From Algoriphagus sp. AK58 (lineage in GTDB: Bacteria; Bacteroidota; Bacteroidia; Cytophagales; Cyclobacteriaceae), in the NCBI RefSeq assembly GCF_014324365.1, contig NZ_QEIG01000014.1, positions 124,001 to 188,000 of the forward strand: DNA of 64,000 bases. Reading direction: 5' to 3'. Position numbers and translations under genes: made by a program. Below, in pieces: positions 1 through 8,175 of this stretch. The notes under the pieces are model-generated. The model searched no databases. It worked only from the letters and a program-made list of their open reading frames with translations, and was not told where the DNA came from. The first letter of the stretch is position 1. Every line of letters starts with the position of its first letter.

Positions 1-560
1 TAGAGGGGCAGTTTCAGGAGGCATTTCATTACCGAGCAGGTATCGATGTGAGCCGATTCAATAACATGCATTTTTTCGTGAATTCGATTGCCGACTCTGC
101 ACGATTTGAATTGGTTTATGATGATAAGACTACCGTAGTCAATCTCAATGCAGAATTGGGTATGAAGTTTTCGGACGTGTACACCTTGGGTTCTCGATTG
201 GATTTGTACCAATATGACTTAAGCACTCAGACCGAAGCGTGGCATAGACCCGTTTGGGCACTTTCGATCAACAATCAGGTGAAGCCATTCGAGAAGCTTT
301 TACTTCAGGCCAATCTGACTTTCATGGGGGGAATCAAGGCAAGAGGGGATGTGAGCGCGGCTGCTATTTTTCCTCCGGACATCGAAGTAGTCAATCTGAA
401 AACCATCGCAGACCTGCAATTAAAGGCTGATTTTAAGATTACAGACCGAATCTCCATTTTCGCAGAGGGGAATAACCTGACCAATGGGAAAAATATGCGC
501 TGGCTAAATTATCCCGTCCGTGGTGTTCAGCTCATCGGTGGTGCCAGCTTCAAATTCTGA
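1..560 (+). CDS. Outer-membrane beta-barrel protein, C-terminal part (runs off the left edge)
   Basis: The frame is open from the first bases of the window: codons upstream of the GTG at 48 read through without a stop, so the gene starts outside the window and this is its C-terminal part of about 186 residues. The sequence alternates polar and hydrophobic residues as in membrane beta strands, has the segment AEGNNLTNGKNMRW typical of TonB-dependent receptor C-terminal strands, and ends in GGASFKF with a terminal aromatic residue, the usual recognition signal for the BAM machinery. It is probably a TonB-dependent receptor-like or other large outer-membrane barrel. A TonB/ExbB/ExbD-type set lies downstream on the same strand, which fits but does not prove a link. 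The substrate cannot be told from this fragment. Confidence 0.75.
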   Translation, partial: EGQFQEAFHYRAGIDVSRFNNMHFFVNSIADSARFELVYDDKTTVVNLNAELGMKFSDVYTLGSRLDLYQYDLSTQTEAWHRPVWALSINNQVKPFEKLLLQANLTFMGGIKARGDVSAAAIFPPDIEVVNLKTIADLQLKADFKITDRISIFAEGNNLTNGKNMRWLNYPVRGVQLIGGASFKF

Positions 561-573
561 TTATTCAGAATTT
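552..573 (+). terminator. AT-rich hairpin over the stop codon of the barrel gene
   Basis: AAATTCTGA at 552-560 and TCAGAATTT at 565-573 form a perfect 9-bp stem with a TTAT loop; the TGA stop is inside the left arm. The following bases are not T-rich, so it may be a weak terminator or an RNA 3' end structure rather than a strong intrinsic terminator. Confidence 0.4.
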
Positions 574-621
574 GAGGTTGGGCTTTCCGTTCATTTAGGT
601 TAGTTTCGTAGCTTTCCCAGA

Positions 622-1437
622 ATGAAGATGTCATCAAAAGATACAGATACCCGTGCATGGTCAGATCCTAAAGATTATGGGCTGCCTTTTGTAGAAATTA
701 CCCCGCTCAACCCCCAACCTTCCCTGCCAAAAGAAAAGCAGGAGGTTAAAAAAGCAGTTCCGGTTCAAGTAGAAAACAAAGTTGAACAAGCAGAAAAAGA
801 GCCGATTCCTGTTTCAGAAGACAAGCCTAAAGTCGATCCAACTAAAGTTAAAGATCAGCCCAAACCAAAAGTCGAGAAAAAAGCCAAATCCAATGCTTGG
901 GTTTGGGTGGTAGTTTTCATGGCATTGGCCGTCTTGGGAGTCATTGTTTGGCAACTTCAATTGACTCAGATAGATTCAACTTCCCAACCAGTCGAATCCG
1001 ACAGGAAGGAGGATTTTTCAACTCAATCAGATGTACCGGCTCAGCCTGAACTTACCCCAAGTGAAGAAACTCTAATTGCTGAAAATCAGGATTCTATCAC
1101 AACCATAAATAATTCAAATCCTAATATTTCCAAACCTGCCGAAACTGGTACAACAATTGCCAATACGGTTAGTGGAAATTTGATCCGAATTGAATCCAAA
1201 TCTGATAAAGTGAGGTATTTCATCGTGGTGTCAAGTTTGCCAAAAGAGCAATTGGCCTTGGAGATCGCAGCAAAATTTGCCGGTAAAACACCGGAACTGT
1301 ATCTGATCACTCCGTACGAGTCCAGTCCGAATTATCGGGTTGCCATTGGCAAGTTTGATACTTGGAAAGCCGCAGCTGACGAGGTCGCTCGGATCAAATC
1401 TCAGTATTCTGAAGATTTGTGGATTTTGAACTATTAA
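622..1437 (+). CDS. SPOR-domain membrane protein
   Basis: This 271-residue protein has a cytoplasmic N-terminal half rich in Lys, Pro and Glu (residues 30-90), one transmembrane helix at about 92-112 (NAWVWVVVFMALAVLGVIVW), a Ser/Thr/Pro-rich periplasmic linker, and a C-terminal domain (about 195-271) with the SPOR pattern: a strand YFIVVSSLP, a helix EQLALEIAAKF, a strand ELYLITPY, then YRVAIGKFDTWKAAADEVARIK. SPOR domains bind denuded glycan strands of peptidoglycan, often at the division site. An alternative ATG lies two codons in (628). The gene is one base upstream of the ExbB-type gene, so it is co-transcribed with the energy-transducing set. The fold assignment is by pattern recognition; the role in division or envelope linkage is inferred. 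Confidence 0.75.
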   Translation: MKMSSKDTDTRAWSDPKDYGLPFVEITPLNPQPSLPKEKQEVKKAVPVQVENKVEQAEKEPIPVSEDKPKVDPTKVKDQPKPKVEKKAKSNAWVWVVVFMALAVLGVIVWQLQLTQIDSTSQPVESDRKEDFSTQSDVPAQPELTPSEETLIAENQDSITTINNSNPNISKPAETGTTIANTVSGNLIRIESKSDKVRYFIVVSSLPKEQLALEIAAKFAGKTPELYLITPYESSPNYRVAIGKFDTWKAAADEVARIKSQYSEDLWILNY

Positions 1438-1438
1438 T

Positions 1439-2128
1439 ATGATCCTTCTCCAAACCCTAACTGTTGATTCCCTGTCCACTGCGGACGCATTGGCTGCAGA
1501 AGCCACCAAAGAAAATATCGGCCTTTTGGACCTCCTGCTCAAGGGAGGATACATGATGATCCCGCTTTACCTTTTGTTTGTTTTGGCGATTTTCATCTTT
1601 ATCCAAAAACTTATCACCCTCAACAAAGCCGCCAAAACACCAAGCCATCTGATGGATCAGGTAAAAGTCTTGGTACAAAGCGGTCAGATTGAAAAGGCCA
1701 AAATGCTTTGCGCAGGCGAAAACACCCCGGTAGCCAATATGATTGCAAAAGGGATTGAGCGTATTGGCTCTCCCTTGAAAAATATTGAAGTTTCCATCGA
1801 AAATGTGGGTAAGATCGAGATCTATAAACTCGAGAAAAATCTTGGTCTGTTGGCTACGGTATCCGGTGCGGCACCTATGATCGGTTTCCTTGGAACGGTG
1901 ACAGGTATGATTCAGGCCTTTATTTCCATCGCACAAGAAGAGGGTAATGTGTCTCCAAAATTACTTTCCATGGGTATTTATGAAGCGATGATCACGACCG
2001 CTGCAGGACTCGTCGTCGGTATTATAGCCTATTTGGGCTATAATTATTTGGTTACTCAGGTTTCCAAGTTGGTGCATAATATGGAGTACACCTCCATTGA
2101 GTTTATTGACCTTCTTCAGGATAAATAA
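1439..2128 (+). CDS. MotA/TolQ/ExbB proton channel family protein
   Basis: A 229-residue inner-membrane protein with the ExbB/TolQ layout: a first membrane helix at about 37-57 (YMMIPLYLLFVLAIFIFIQK), a cytoplasmic loop with the segment LEKNLGLLATVSGAAPMIGF typical of the family, and two further helices (PMIGFLGTVTGMIQAF and AMITTAAGLVVGIIAYLGY). With the ExbD-type partner it forms a proton-driven motor that powers a TonB/TolA-like protein across the periplasm. It starts one base after the SPOR gene stop and ends two bases before the ExbD gene, so the four genes 622-3479 form one operon. Sequence alone does not decide between Tol and Exb roles, so no gene symbol is given. Confidence 0.92.
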   Translation: MILLQTLTVDSLSTADALAAEATKENIGLLDLLLKGGYMMIPLYLLFVLAIFIFIQKLITLNKAAKTPSHLMDQVKVLVQSGQIEKAKMLCAGENTPVANMIAKGIERIGSPLKNIEVSIENVGKIEIYKLEKNLGLLATVSGAAPMIGFLGTVTGMIQAFISIAQEEGNVSPKLLSMGIYEAMITTAAGLVVGIIAYLGYNYLVTQVSKLVHNMEYTSIEFIDLLQDK

Positions 2129-2130
2129 TT

Positions 2131-2520
2131 ATGGGACTTCAGGCAAAAAATAAGGTTGAATCGGCATTCAGTATGTCCTCCATGACGGACATTATCTTCC
2201 TGCTTTTGATTTTCTTCATGCTTACTTCTTCCTTTATCACCCCTTCAGGATTGCCGGTAAACTTGCCATCCAGCGAAGCTTCTGATATTGTGATGCAAGA
2301 GGTGACTGTATCTGTGACAAAAGATCTTCGCTTTTCAGTCAATGACAAAATCGTGAGTCGTGATCAAATCAAATCTGAACTTTCAACTCTCCTTGAAGGG
2401 AAAAAAGGTCAAGTGGTTTTGCACATAGATAAGGAAGTTCCCGTTGAATATTTAGTGGAAATCGGCGGAATAGCGGCTGGCCTTGAGGCTAACGTATCCA
2501 TCGCAACCAAACCCTATTGA
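2131..2520 (+). CDS. ExbD/TolR family biopolymer transport protein
   Basis: A 129-residue protein with a short cytoplasmic N-terminus and one membrane helix carrying the conserved acidic residue of the family (SMTDIIFLLLIFFMLTSSF, Asp at about residue 20), followed by a periplasmic domain with the ExbD pattern (LPSSEAS, VSVTKDLRFSVNDKIV, GQVVLHIDKEVPVEYLVE). It pairs with the ExbB-type protein encoded just upstream to form the proton-conducting stator. The membrane Asp is expected to be the protonatable site. Its stop codon lies just before the ATG of the TonB-like gene, consistent with translational coupling. Confidence 0.92.
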   Translation: MGLQAKNKVESAFSMSSMTDIIFLLLIFFMLTSSFITPSGLPVNLPSSEASDIVMQEVTVSVTKDLRFSVNDKIVSRDQIKSELSTLLEGKKGQVVLHIDKEVPVEYLVEIGGIAAGLEANVSIATKPY

Positions 2521-2522
2521 TC

Positions 2523-3479
2523 ATGCAAAGCTGGAATGCCGACCAAATAGAAAAGGACAGTAAGAAAAAATCAGCCATTATCACTGCAGTGGTAAATGTG
2601 CTGCTTCTGCTTGCTTTCTATTTCATCGTGGTATGGCGTCCACAGATCCCTCCTTTGCCAACCTATGGTTTGGAGCTGAATTTAGGTTTTTCGGATGTAG
2701 GTTCTGGAAATCGAAACAGTCCGAATGCACCTTCCGAAACTCCTTCTCAAAGTGTAGAACAAGCCGCTCCAGGCGAAGTAGCCCAAGCTGTGACGCAACC
2801 TGCTACACCTGCACCAGCTCCAAGAACCGAGACAGCCAAGCCTAAAACCGCTTCCAAACCAGCGGCAAATCAGGCGGTAACGACCAAGCCATCTCCGATC
2901 AAAGGAGTGGAAAAAGCCGCTGTCGAAACCAAAAAGCCAGAGCCAGGAAAAACGGAGCCTGCCAAGACAGTCACCACTCCAGCTAAATCTGAAGCCGAAC
3001 AAACCACTCAAAAAGCACCCGAACAACCCAAAATAGACCAAAGAGCGATTTTTGGAGCAGGTGGTACTTCGGGAAAAAGCTCAACTCCAGCCTCCGGTGG
3101 TGCACAAGGCTCTTCCAATGCCAAGGGTGATGAAGGGCGACCAACCGGTACTGTGGATGGTCGGGCGATTATGGGTGAAGGAAGTGGAAAAGGAACCAAT
3201 TCCGGTGCGGGATATAGCTTGGATATGGCAGGATGGGATTTTGCTTCCAGGCCGAATATCAATGACCGGGTTTCTACTAGAAATGGTCGAATAGTTTTCA
3301 AAATAACTGTGGATGATTCCGGAAGAGTAGTTCAGGCTGTACCTTTGGAATACAATGTTTCCAACGATGTGTTGGCCTATTACCGTCAAGTAGTCAACCA
3401 GATCAATTTCAAAAAATCCGGTGGAGCTGCTGCCGATTTTTCTACCGGAAAGATCACCTTTGTGATTAAGGTGGATTAA
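2523..3479 (+). CDS. TonB/TolA-like energy transducer
   Basis: A longer frame opens at a TTG at 2517, but the ATG at 2523, 2 bases after the exbD stop, is the likely start and gives 318 residues. It has a short charged N-terminus, one membrane helix at about 17-36 (SAIITAVVNVLLLLAFYFIV), a very long Pro/Ala/Lys/Thr-rich region that can span the periplasm (about 60-180), a Gly/Ser-rich stretch, and a compact C-terminal domain (about 230-318) with the strand-helix-strand pattern of TonB C-terminal domains (GRIVFKITVDDSGRV, YYRQVVNQINF, GKITFVIKVD). Two related short motifs occur before that domain, DQRAIFGAGG and DGRAIMGEGS. It should couple the upstream proton channel to an outer-membrane partner; the barrel protein at the left edge is one candidate. 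Confidence 0.82.
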   Translation: MQSWNADQIEKDSKKKSAIITAVVNVLLLLAFYFIVVWRPQIPPLPTYGLELNLGFSDVGSGNRNSPNAPSETPSQSVEQAAPGEVAQAVTQPATPAPAPRTETAKPKTASKPAANQAVTTKPSPIKGVEKAAVETKKPEPGKTEPAKTVTTPAKSEAEQTTQKAPEQPKIDQRAIFGAGGTSGKSSTPASGGAQGSSNAKGDEGRPTGTVDGRAIMGEGSGKGTNSGAGYSLDMAGWDFASRPNINDRVSTRNGRIVFKITVDDSGRVVQAVPLEYNVSNDVLAYYRQVVNQINFKKSGGAAADFSTGKITFVIKVD

Positions 3480-3636
3480 TCTGTTTTTTTGATTTAACCT
3501 TCGTCAGTAATTATTTTCAGATCATTGGGAAGAAAGACCGATGACCGAAGACCGAAGAAATCTGATGCTAAACATTTTTTTATCGGAATTGCCTAATGAT
3601 TTTTGGAAAAGCTGACGAATTCAATTGGATTTAAGA

Positions 3637-4926
3637 ATGAATTACCAAGAAACCATCGATTACCTCTTTAATGCCCTTCCCATGTTTCAGCGGGTAGGAG
3701 CTTCTGCATTCAAAAAAGACCTCAGCAATACCCTAGCGCTCTGTTCCCATTTGGGAAATCCCGAGCGAAAATTCAAGTCCATCCACGTAGCCGGAACCAA
3801 TGGAAAAGGGAGTACTTCTCACACGTTGGCAGCCATTCTACAGTCAGCAGGCTACAAAACGGGTCTTTATACTTCTCCGCACCTCAAATCCTTTACCGAA
3901 CGGGTTCGAATTAATGGTCAGGAGATTACTGAGCAAGCAGTGGTTGATTTCGTAGAAGCAAATAAGTCATTTTTGGATGAATTAAAGCCCAGTTTTTTTG
4001 AGATGACCGTAGGCTTGGCCTTTTGGTATTTTGCCAAAGAGGAGGTCGATATCGCAATCATCGAAGTGGGAATGGGAGGCAGATTGGACAGCACCAATGT
4101 GATTACTCCTGAGCTTTCGGTCATAACCAATATCGGTTGGGATCACATGCAGTTTTTGGGAGATACTCTTCCTCTGATTGCCGGAGAAAAAGCAGGAATC
4201 ATTAAGCCAAATATCCCGGTAGTCATCAGTCAAACTCAAGAGGAGACCACTTCTGTTTTCATTCAAAAAGCAAAAGAAAATCAAGCTCCGATCACGTTCG
4301 CTGATCAAAAAATCAAGTTGGAAAAACTTGCATCTTCACAAACAGGGTTAGCCAGTTATGCAGTTTCTCAGGATGGGGAAAGTTCAATCTTGGATTTTGG
4401 ACTTTTGGGCGATTATCAGATTCATAACCTTCCAGGAATTCTGGAATCAGTTAATCAGCTGCGTCAGATGGGATGGACTATTTCTGATGAAGCCCTCCGA
4501 TACGGATTACAGGGAGTTTCATCACTTACCGGATTGAAAGGCCGTTGGCAGATTCTGGGAGAAAAACCAACCGTCATTGCAGACACAGGCCATAACGAAC
4601 CGGGAATCCGGGCTATTTTGACTCAGTTGAAAAGTTATTCTTTTGATCAACTTTGGATGGTCATCGGAATGGTGCAGGATAAGGACATCTCCAAGATTTT
4701 GGCATTGCTTCCCAAGGATGCCCAGTATGTATTCTGTCAAGCGGATTTACCTCGTGCCATGCCAGCTGAATTGCTTGGTGAAAAGGCGGCTGAGTATGGT
4801 CTGAAAGGAGAAGTGATATCCGAGGTGAACCAAGCGCTTCAATTTGCCCGAAAAAATACAGGTCCAAATGACCTGATATTTGTGGGAGGGAGTACTTTTG
4901 TGGTCGCAGAAATCGAGGACCTCTAA
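3637..4926 (+). CDS. folC: Folylpolyglutamate synthase / dihydrofolate synthase
   Basis: The ATG at 3637 is preferred to an upstream in-frame TTG; it gives MNYQETIDYLFNALPMFQR, the usual N-terminus of Bacteroidota FolC, and 429 residues, the normal length. The Mur-ligase-type ATP site is visible as HVAGTNGKGSTSHTLAAIL, followed by GLYTSPHLKSFTERVRING (the omega loop and folate-binding segment), the Mg/ATP segment IIEVGMGGRLDSTN, TNIGWDHMQFLG and ADTGHNEPG in the C-terminal domain. The enzyme adds L-glutamate to dihydropteroate and then extends the polyglutamate tail of folates in the cytoplasm. It is immediately followed by trmB with no gap. The 157-base spacer before it has no clear promoter. 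Confidence 0.95.
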   Translation: MNYQETIDYLFNALPMFQRVGASAFKKDLSNTLALCSHLGNPERKFKSIHVAGTNGKGSTSHTLAAILQSAGYKTGLYTSPHLKSFTERVRINGQEITEQAVVDFVEANKSFLDELKPSFFEMTVGLAFWYFAKEEVDIAIIEVGMGGRLDSTNVITPELSVITNIGWDHMQFLGDTLPLIAGEKAGIIKPNIPVVISQTQEETTSVFIQKAKENQAPITFADQKIKLEKLASSQTGLASYAVSQDGESSILDFGLLGDYQIHNLPGILESVNQLRQMGWTISDEALRYGLQGVSSLTGLKGRWQILGEKPTVIADTGHNEPGIRAILTQLKSYSFDQLWMVIGMVQDKDISKILALLPKDAQYVFCQADLPRAMPAELLGEKAAEYGLKGEVISEVNQALQFARKNTGPNDLIFVGGSTFVVAEIEDL

Positions 4927-5586
4927 ATGAGCAGAAAAAAGCTGGTTCGCTTCGCCCAAAATGAAGCCAATCCCAATGTAATTCAGGCTGGAAAGCCACT
5001 TTTCGAAACCATCAAAGGCAACTGGCACGAGGAGCAGTTCCAAAATCAGAATCCCATCGTAGTCGAATTGGCTTGCGGACGGGGAGAATTTACCGTGGGT
5101 CTGGGCCGTGAATACCGTGATCAAAACTTCATTGGAGTGGATATCAAAGGGAGCCGGATTTGGAAGGGGAGCTCTACCGCAACAGTGGAAGGATTAACCA
5201 ATGTGGCTTTTCTGAGAACGCAAATTCAAAATCTGGATCAGTTTTTTGCAGAAGGCGAGATCTCCGAGCTTTGGATCACCTTTCCGGATCCTTTTCCTCG
5301 TGATGGAGATGAAAAGCGCCGGCTGACTTCTCCGAAGTTTCTGGATATGTACAAGCCGATGATTAAGGAAAACGGTTTGGTTCACTTCAAAACAGACAAT
5401 ACAGGACTTTTTGATTATACCTTGGAACTGGTCAAAAGCCGGGAAGACATCGAGGTGTTGGCCTACACGCATGATTTCTATCAGAGTGAAATGCGTGACG
5501 ATCATCATGGGATCAAAACCCGCTACGAGAAGATGTTTTCCGACAAGGGAGAGAAGATCAAGTATTTGAAGTTCAGATTTAAGTAA
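4927..5586 (+). CDS. trmB: tRNA (guanine-N7-)-methyltransferase
   Basis: A 219-residue SAM-dependent methyltransferase that makes m7G46 in tRNA variable loops. The SAM site is VELACGRGEFTVGLGREY with the acidic end FIGVDIKGSRIWKG. The family signature FPDPFPRDGDEKRRL, with the substrate-binding Asp and the following basic residues, and HFKTDN are both present. The normal Bacteroidota length is about 215-225. Its ATG follows directly on the folC stop (CTCTAAATG), so the two are translated from one message. Four hairpins lie directly downstream and the first of them probably ends the transcript. Confidence 0.95.
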   Translation: MSRKKLVRFAQNEANPNVIQAGKPLFETIKGNWHEEQFQNQNPIVVELACGRGEFTVGLGREYRDQNFIGVDIKGSRIWKGSSTATVEGLTNVAFLRTQIQNLDQFFAEGEISELWITFPDPFPRDGDEKRRLTSPKFLDMYKPMIKENGLVHFKTDNTGLFDYTLELVKSREDIEVLAYTHDFYQSEMRDDHHGIKTRYEKMFSDKGEKIKYLKFRFK

Positions 5587-5592
5587 TCCGTT

Positions 5593-5616
5593 GTCCTGCT
5601 TTTTCTAAAGCAGGAC
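5593..5616 (+). terminator. Terminator-like hairpin after trmB
   Basis: GTCCTGCTTT at 5593-5602 and AAAGCAGGAC at 5607-5616 form a perfect 10-bp stem with a TTCT loop, seven bases after the trmB stop. The T-run after it is short. It shares the core CCTGCTT/AAGCAGG with the next hairpin. Confidence 0.55.
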
Positions 5617-5627
5617 TTGTAATAAAA

Positions 5628-5740
5628 AATCCTGCTTCTGGAGAAGCAGGATTACCTGGTAGACCTTTGAGGTTTTCAAAACCCCGAAGGTCTGAATCAA
5701 CTAGTGAAACCTTCGAGGTTTTTAAAAACCTCAAAGGATT
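5628..5740. repeat. Three further intergenic hairpins (repeat cluster)
   Basis: After the first hairpin come three more. The first has arms 5628-5639 and 5642-5653, a perfect 12-bp stem AATCCTGCTTCT. The second is at 5661-5693, AGACCTTTGAGGTTTT against AAAACCCCGAAGGTCT with one wobble and one mismatch. The third is at about 5707-5740, ACCTTCGAGGTTTTTAAAAA with its near-complement ACCTCAAAGG. The second and third share the core CCTT[T/C]GAGGTTTT and look like two copies of one element; elements of this kind recur in intergenic spaces of Bacteroidota genomes. They separate two convergent genes and may terminate both, but the number of copies exceeds what termination needs. Confidence 0.6.
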
Positions 5741-5744
5741 TATT

Positions 5745-8126
5745 TTAGAGTTTTTCCAACTGCACGTTTTCCAAAAACAGTGCTTGTAGCACTTTTTCCA
5801 AAAGAATTTCGGCATCAACGGGCTTGGTCATGTAGTCATCCATACCCACTGCTTTGGCTTTGACCTTGCTTTTTTCGGTGGTGTCGGCCGTCACAGCAAT
5901 AATGGGAATAGTGAGGTATTTTTCACCGGCTGAGCCGGCACGAATGGCTTCTGTTGCTTCATAGCCGTCCATTTCCGGCATCTGCAGATCCATCAAGATG
6001 AGGTCAAAATGACTTTGCTGCAGTTTTTCCAATCCTTCCAGACCATGATTGGCAAAGTCAAAGGTGATGCCCTTCCACTTTCTTAGGATTGATTTGATCA
6101 CCAATTGATTGACAGGATTGTCTTCCACTACCAAAATCCGTTTGCCTAAAAGCAGTGTTTCTGAATGAGCTTTGATAGGATCTTGGACAGATTCCTCGGC
6201 TTTTCCAAAAGTCAGGGAAATGCTGACTTTGGTGCCTTTGCCGACTTCACTTTGGATCGCCACTGTCCCGCTATAGAGTTGGGTCAGCGCTTTGACAATA
6301 CAAAGACCGAGTCCAAATCCCCCAAATTTTCGCTTATCGTCAATTTGTTCCTGAATAAAGGATTCAAAAATACGATCCAGTTTTTCCGGCTTGATACCGA
6401 CTCCGGTATCACTGATTTCGAAACTTAAAATGCTGTTTGATCCACTTTCAATCAAATCCGTAATAGCAAGTTTGACTTCTCCTTGATTGGTAAACTTGAT
6501 GGAGTTATGGATCACATTCATCAGAATCTGTCTGAATCGGGTGGCGTCACCGATGAGTTTTTTTGGAAGTTGGACTTTTTCCTCTACTATGAATTTGAGT
6601 CCCTTATCCCGAGTCTGTTGGTAAGCCAAAAGCTTGATTTCATTTAAAACCTTTTGAAAATCAAAAGTTTTCTGTTCCAGATTAAGCTCGCCTTTTTCGA
6701 TTTTGGAATAATCCAAAATGTCGTCAATTGAGGAAAGGAGTGAAACAGAAGAATACTTGATGACCTCGAGATTCTCTTTGATTTTTTCATCCTGAATCTC
6801 TTTCATAATGGACTGAGAAAGGCCCAAAATCGCATTAAGAGGGGTTCTGAGTTCATGCGATACGTTGGAAAGGAAAAAGGACTTGATCTCATTGCTTTCT
6901 TCCGATCGTTGAAGTGCAAGTTCCTGTGCCTTTTCTTTTTCGGTTCTGAGTATTCGAATTCGGTTAGCCATGGAAAGAGATAGAAAGAGAATCTCTAATC
7001 CCGTACCCAGCTTGGCTGAATTTTCGGTCAGAAATGAATTTTCAATGAGTGAAAAGTTATTCAATATAAAGATGACAAATCCCAAGGTCAGTGAGGTGAA
7101 ACCCAAAGCAAAAAAAGCATCTACGGGTTTTCTTTTGAAAAAGCTCATGACAATGGATGCTACCGCCAGCAATACACCTATAAATCCCAAGGCATTGACC
7201 AGAGGATAGTATAAAGGTTTACCTGCATCATAAAGCAGAATCCCAACTAATAAGAGTGCCAAACTGAAATTGACTACGTTAATCGTCGCGTTGAGCCCTT
7301 TTGCGAAGGTTTTTACCTGAACGAAGGCCTGACTGTAGCGATTAAGAAGGATAGCAGACACTGTGGCAAAGATCAAAAGACTACGGTCTGCAAACCAACC
7401 TGGAGTGCCAAGTATATATTGGAAAAAATATCCGTCTAGTGAAGAATGGAGTAGGGCTATGGATATGACATAAGAAACATAGAGAATAAAGCTTTTCTCT
7501 TTGATGCCGAAGTAGAAAAAAAGGTATGTCAAGGCAGCAAGTAATAAAATCCCATAAAAAACCCCAAAGACCAATTGGTCCGTGAAAGTAGATTCAATCA
7601 AAGAAGTACCATCGTGAAGCACGAGTGGTAGGTTGATTACTTCACCGTCGCTTTTCAAGTGAAGAAAAAATTCGGTGCTTGAATTAGGTGTAAGTGTAAT
7701 TGGAAAAAGAAGCTTTCGATGGCTGATTTCACGATCAACAAAGGGCATCATATCCCCATTTTGGATGATTAGGGGTTCTTGTCCCTCCGCTTGCAAATAC
7801 AAATCCGCTACATCCGTGATGGGGCGGGCGGTTTCCAAATACAGCGTTTTGGTTTTAGAATCTGTATTTTCAAGACTGAACTTCACCCAATAGTGATGAT
7901 CCGTAAATCCCAAGTTGGTATTGGGATTAGGCAAGGGTTCAAATCTATTTTCTGATGGTTCGGAAAGTAGTTTGATCAATGGCACGAATTCTTTCCCCAA
8001 GTCCCAAATCTGTGCTTGGTCATGGATGGAAACGGGATAGGCTTCTTTGGCGTCCTGAGCTTGGGACAATGACGCAATGACTACAAAGAATCCGACCAGG
8101 AAATGGGTGATCAGTCGACGATTCAT
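5745..8126 (-). CDS. Hybrid sensor histidine kinase/response regulator with 7TM-DISM sensor
   Basis: A 793-residue membrane protein. The N-terminal signal segment (LITHFLVGFFVVIASLSQAQ) leads to a periplasmic 7TMR-DISMED2-type domain (about 30-175), then seven predicted membrane helices (about 185-385), a short coiled linker, a HisKA domain with FFLSNVSHELRTPLNAILG (phosphoacceptor His424), a HATPase domain with NVIHNSIKFTNQG, DTGVGIKPEKL and GGFGLGLCIVKAL, and a C-terminal receiver domain with ILVVEDNPVNQ and LILMDLQMPEMDG (phosphoacceptor Asp713) and a conserved Lys in YMTKPV. DISM sensors bind carbohydrate-like or other small ligands, but the ligand is unknown. It lies 49 bases downstream of the acyl-CoA operon on the same strand, so it may be its last gene, but it could also have its own promoter. 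No separate output regulator is adjacent. Confidence 0.92.
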   Translation of the reverse strand: MNRRLITHFLVGFFVVIASLSQAQDAKEAYPVSIHDQAQIWDLGKEFVPLIKLLSEPSENRFEPLPNPNTNLGFTDHHYWVKFSLENTDSKTKTLYLETARPITDVADLYLQAEGQEPLIIQNGDMMPFVDREISHRKLLFPITLTPNSSTEFFLHLKSDGEVINLPLVLHDGTSLIESTFTDQLVFGVFYGILLLAALTYLFFYFGIKEKSFILYVSYVISIALLHSSLDGYFFQYILGTPGWFADRSLLIFATVSAILLNRYSQAFVQVKTFAKGLNATINVVNFSLALLLVGILLYDAGKPLYYPLVNALGFIGVLLAVASIVMSFFKRKPVDAFFALGFTSLTLGFVIFILNNFSLIENSFLTENSAKLGTGLEILFLSLSMANRIRILRTEKEKAQELALQRSEESNEIKSFFLSNVSHELRTPLNAILGLSQSIMKEIQDEKIKENLEVIKYSSVSLLSSIDDILDYSKIEKGELNLEQKTFDFQKVLNEIKLLAYQQTRDKGLKFIVEEKVQLPKKLIGDATRFRQILMNVIHNSIKFTNQGEVKLAITDLIESGSNSILSFEISDTGVGIKPEKLDRIFESFIQEQIDDKRKFGGFGLGLCIVKALTQLYSGTVAIQSEVGKGTKVSISLTFGKAEESVQDPIKAHSETLLLGKRILVVEDNPVNQLVIKSILRKWKGITFDFANHGLEGLEKLQQSHFDLILMDLQMPEMDGYEATEAIRAGSAGEKYLTIPIIAVTADTTEKSKVKAKAVGMDDYMTKPVDAEILLEKVLQALFLENVQLEKL

Positions 8127-8175
8127 AAAGGGGGTAGTTTGGCCCCATTTACGCCGTAACTGGGGGGATTGGATC

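Noticed and set aside
1457-1936. 159-codon antisense frame in the exbB-type gene
   Set aside because: Shadow of a conserved membrane protein gene.
3535-3560. GACCGA repeats before folC
   Set aside because: Only a short run of imperfect copies (GACCGATGACCGAAGACCGAA); no array or spacer pattern like a CRISPR.
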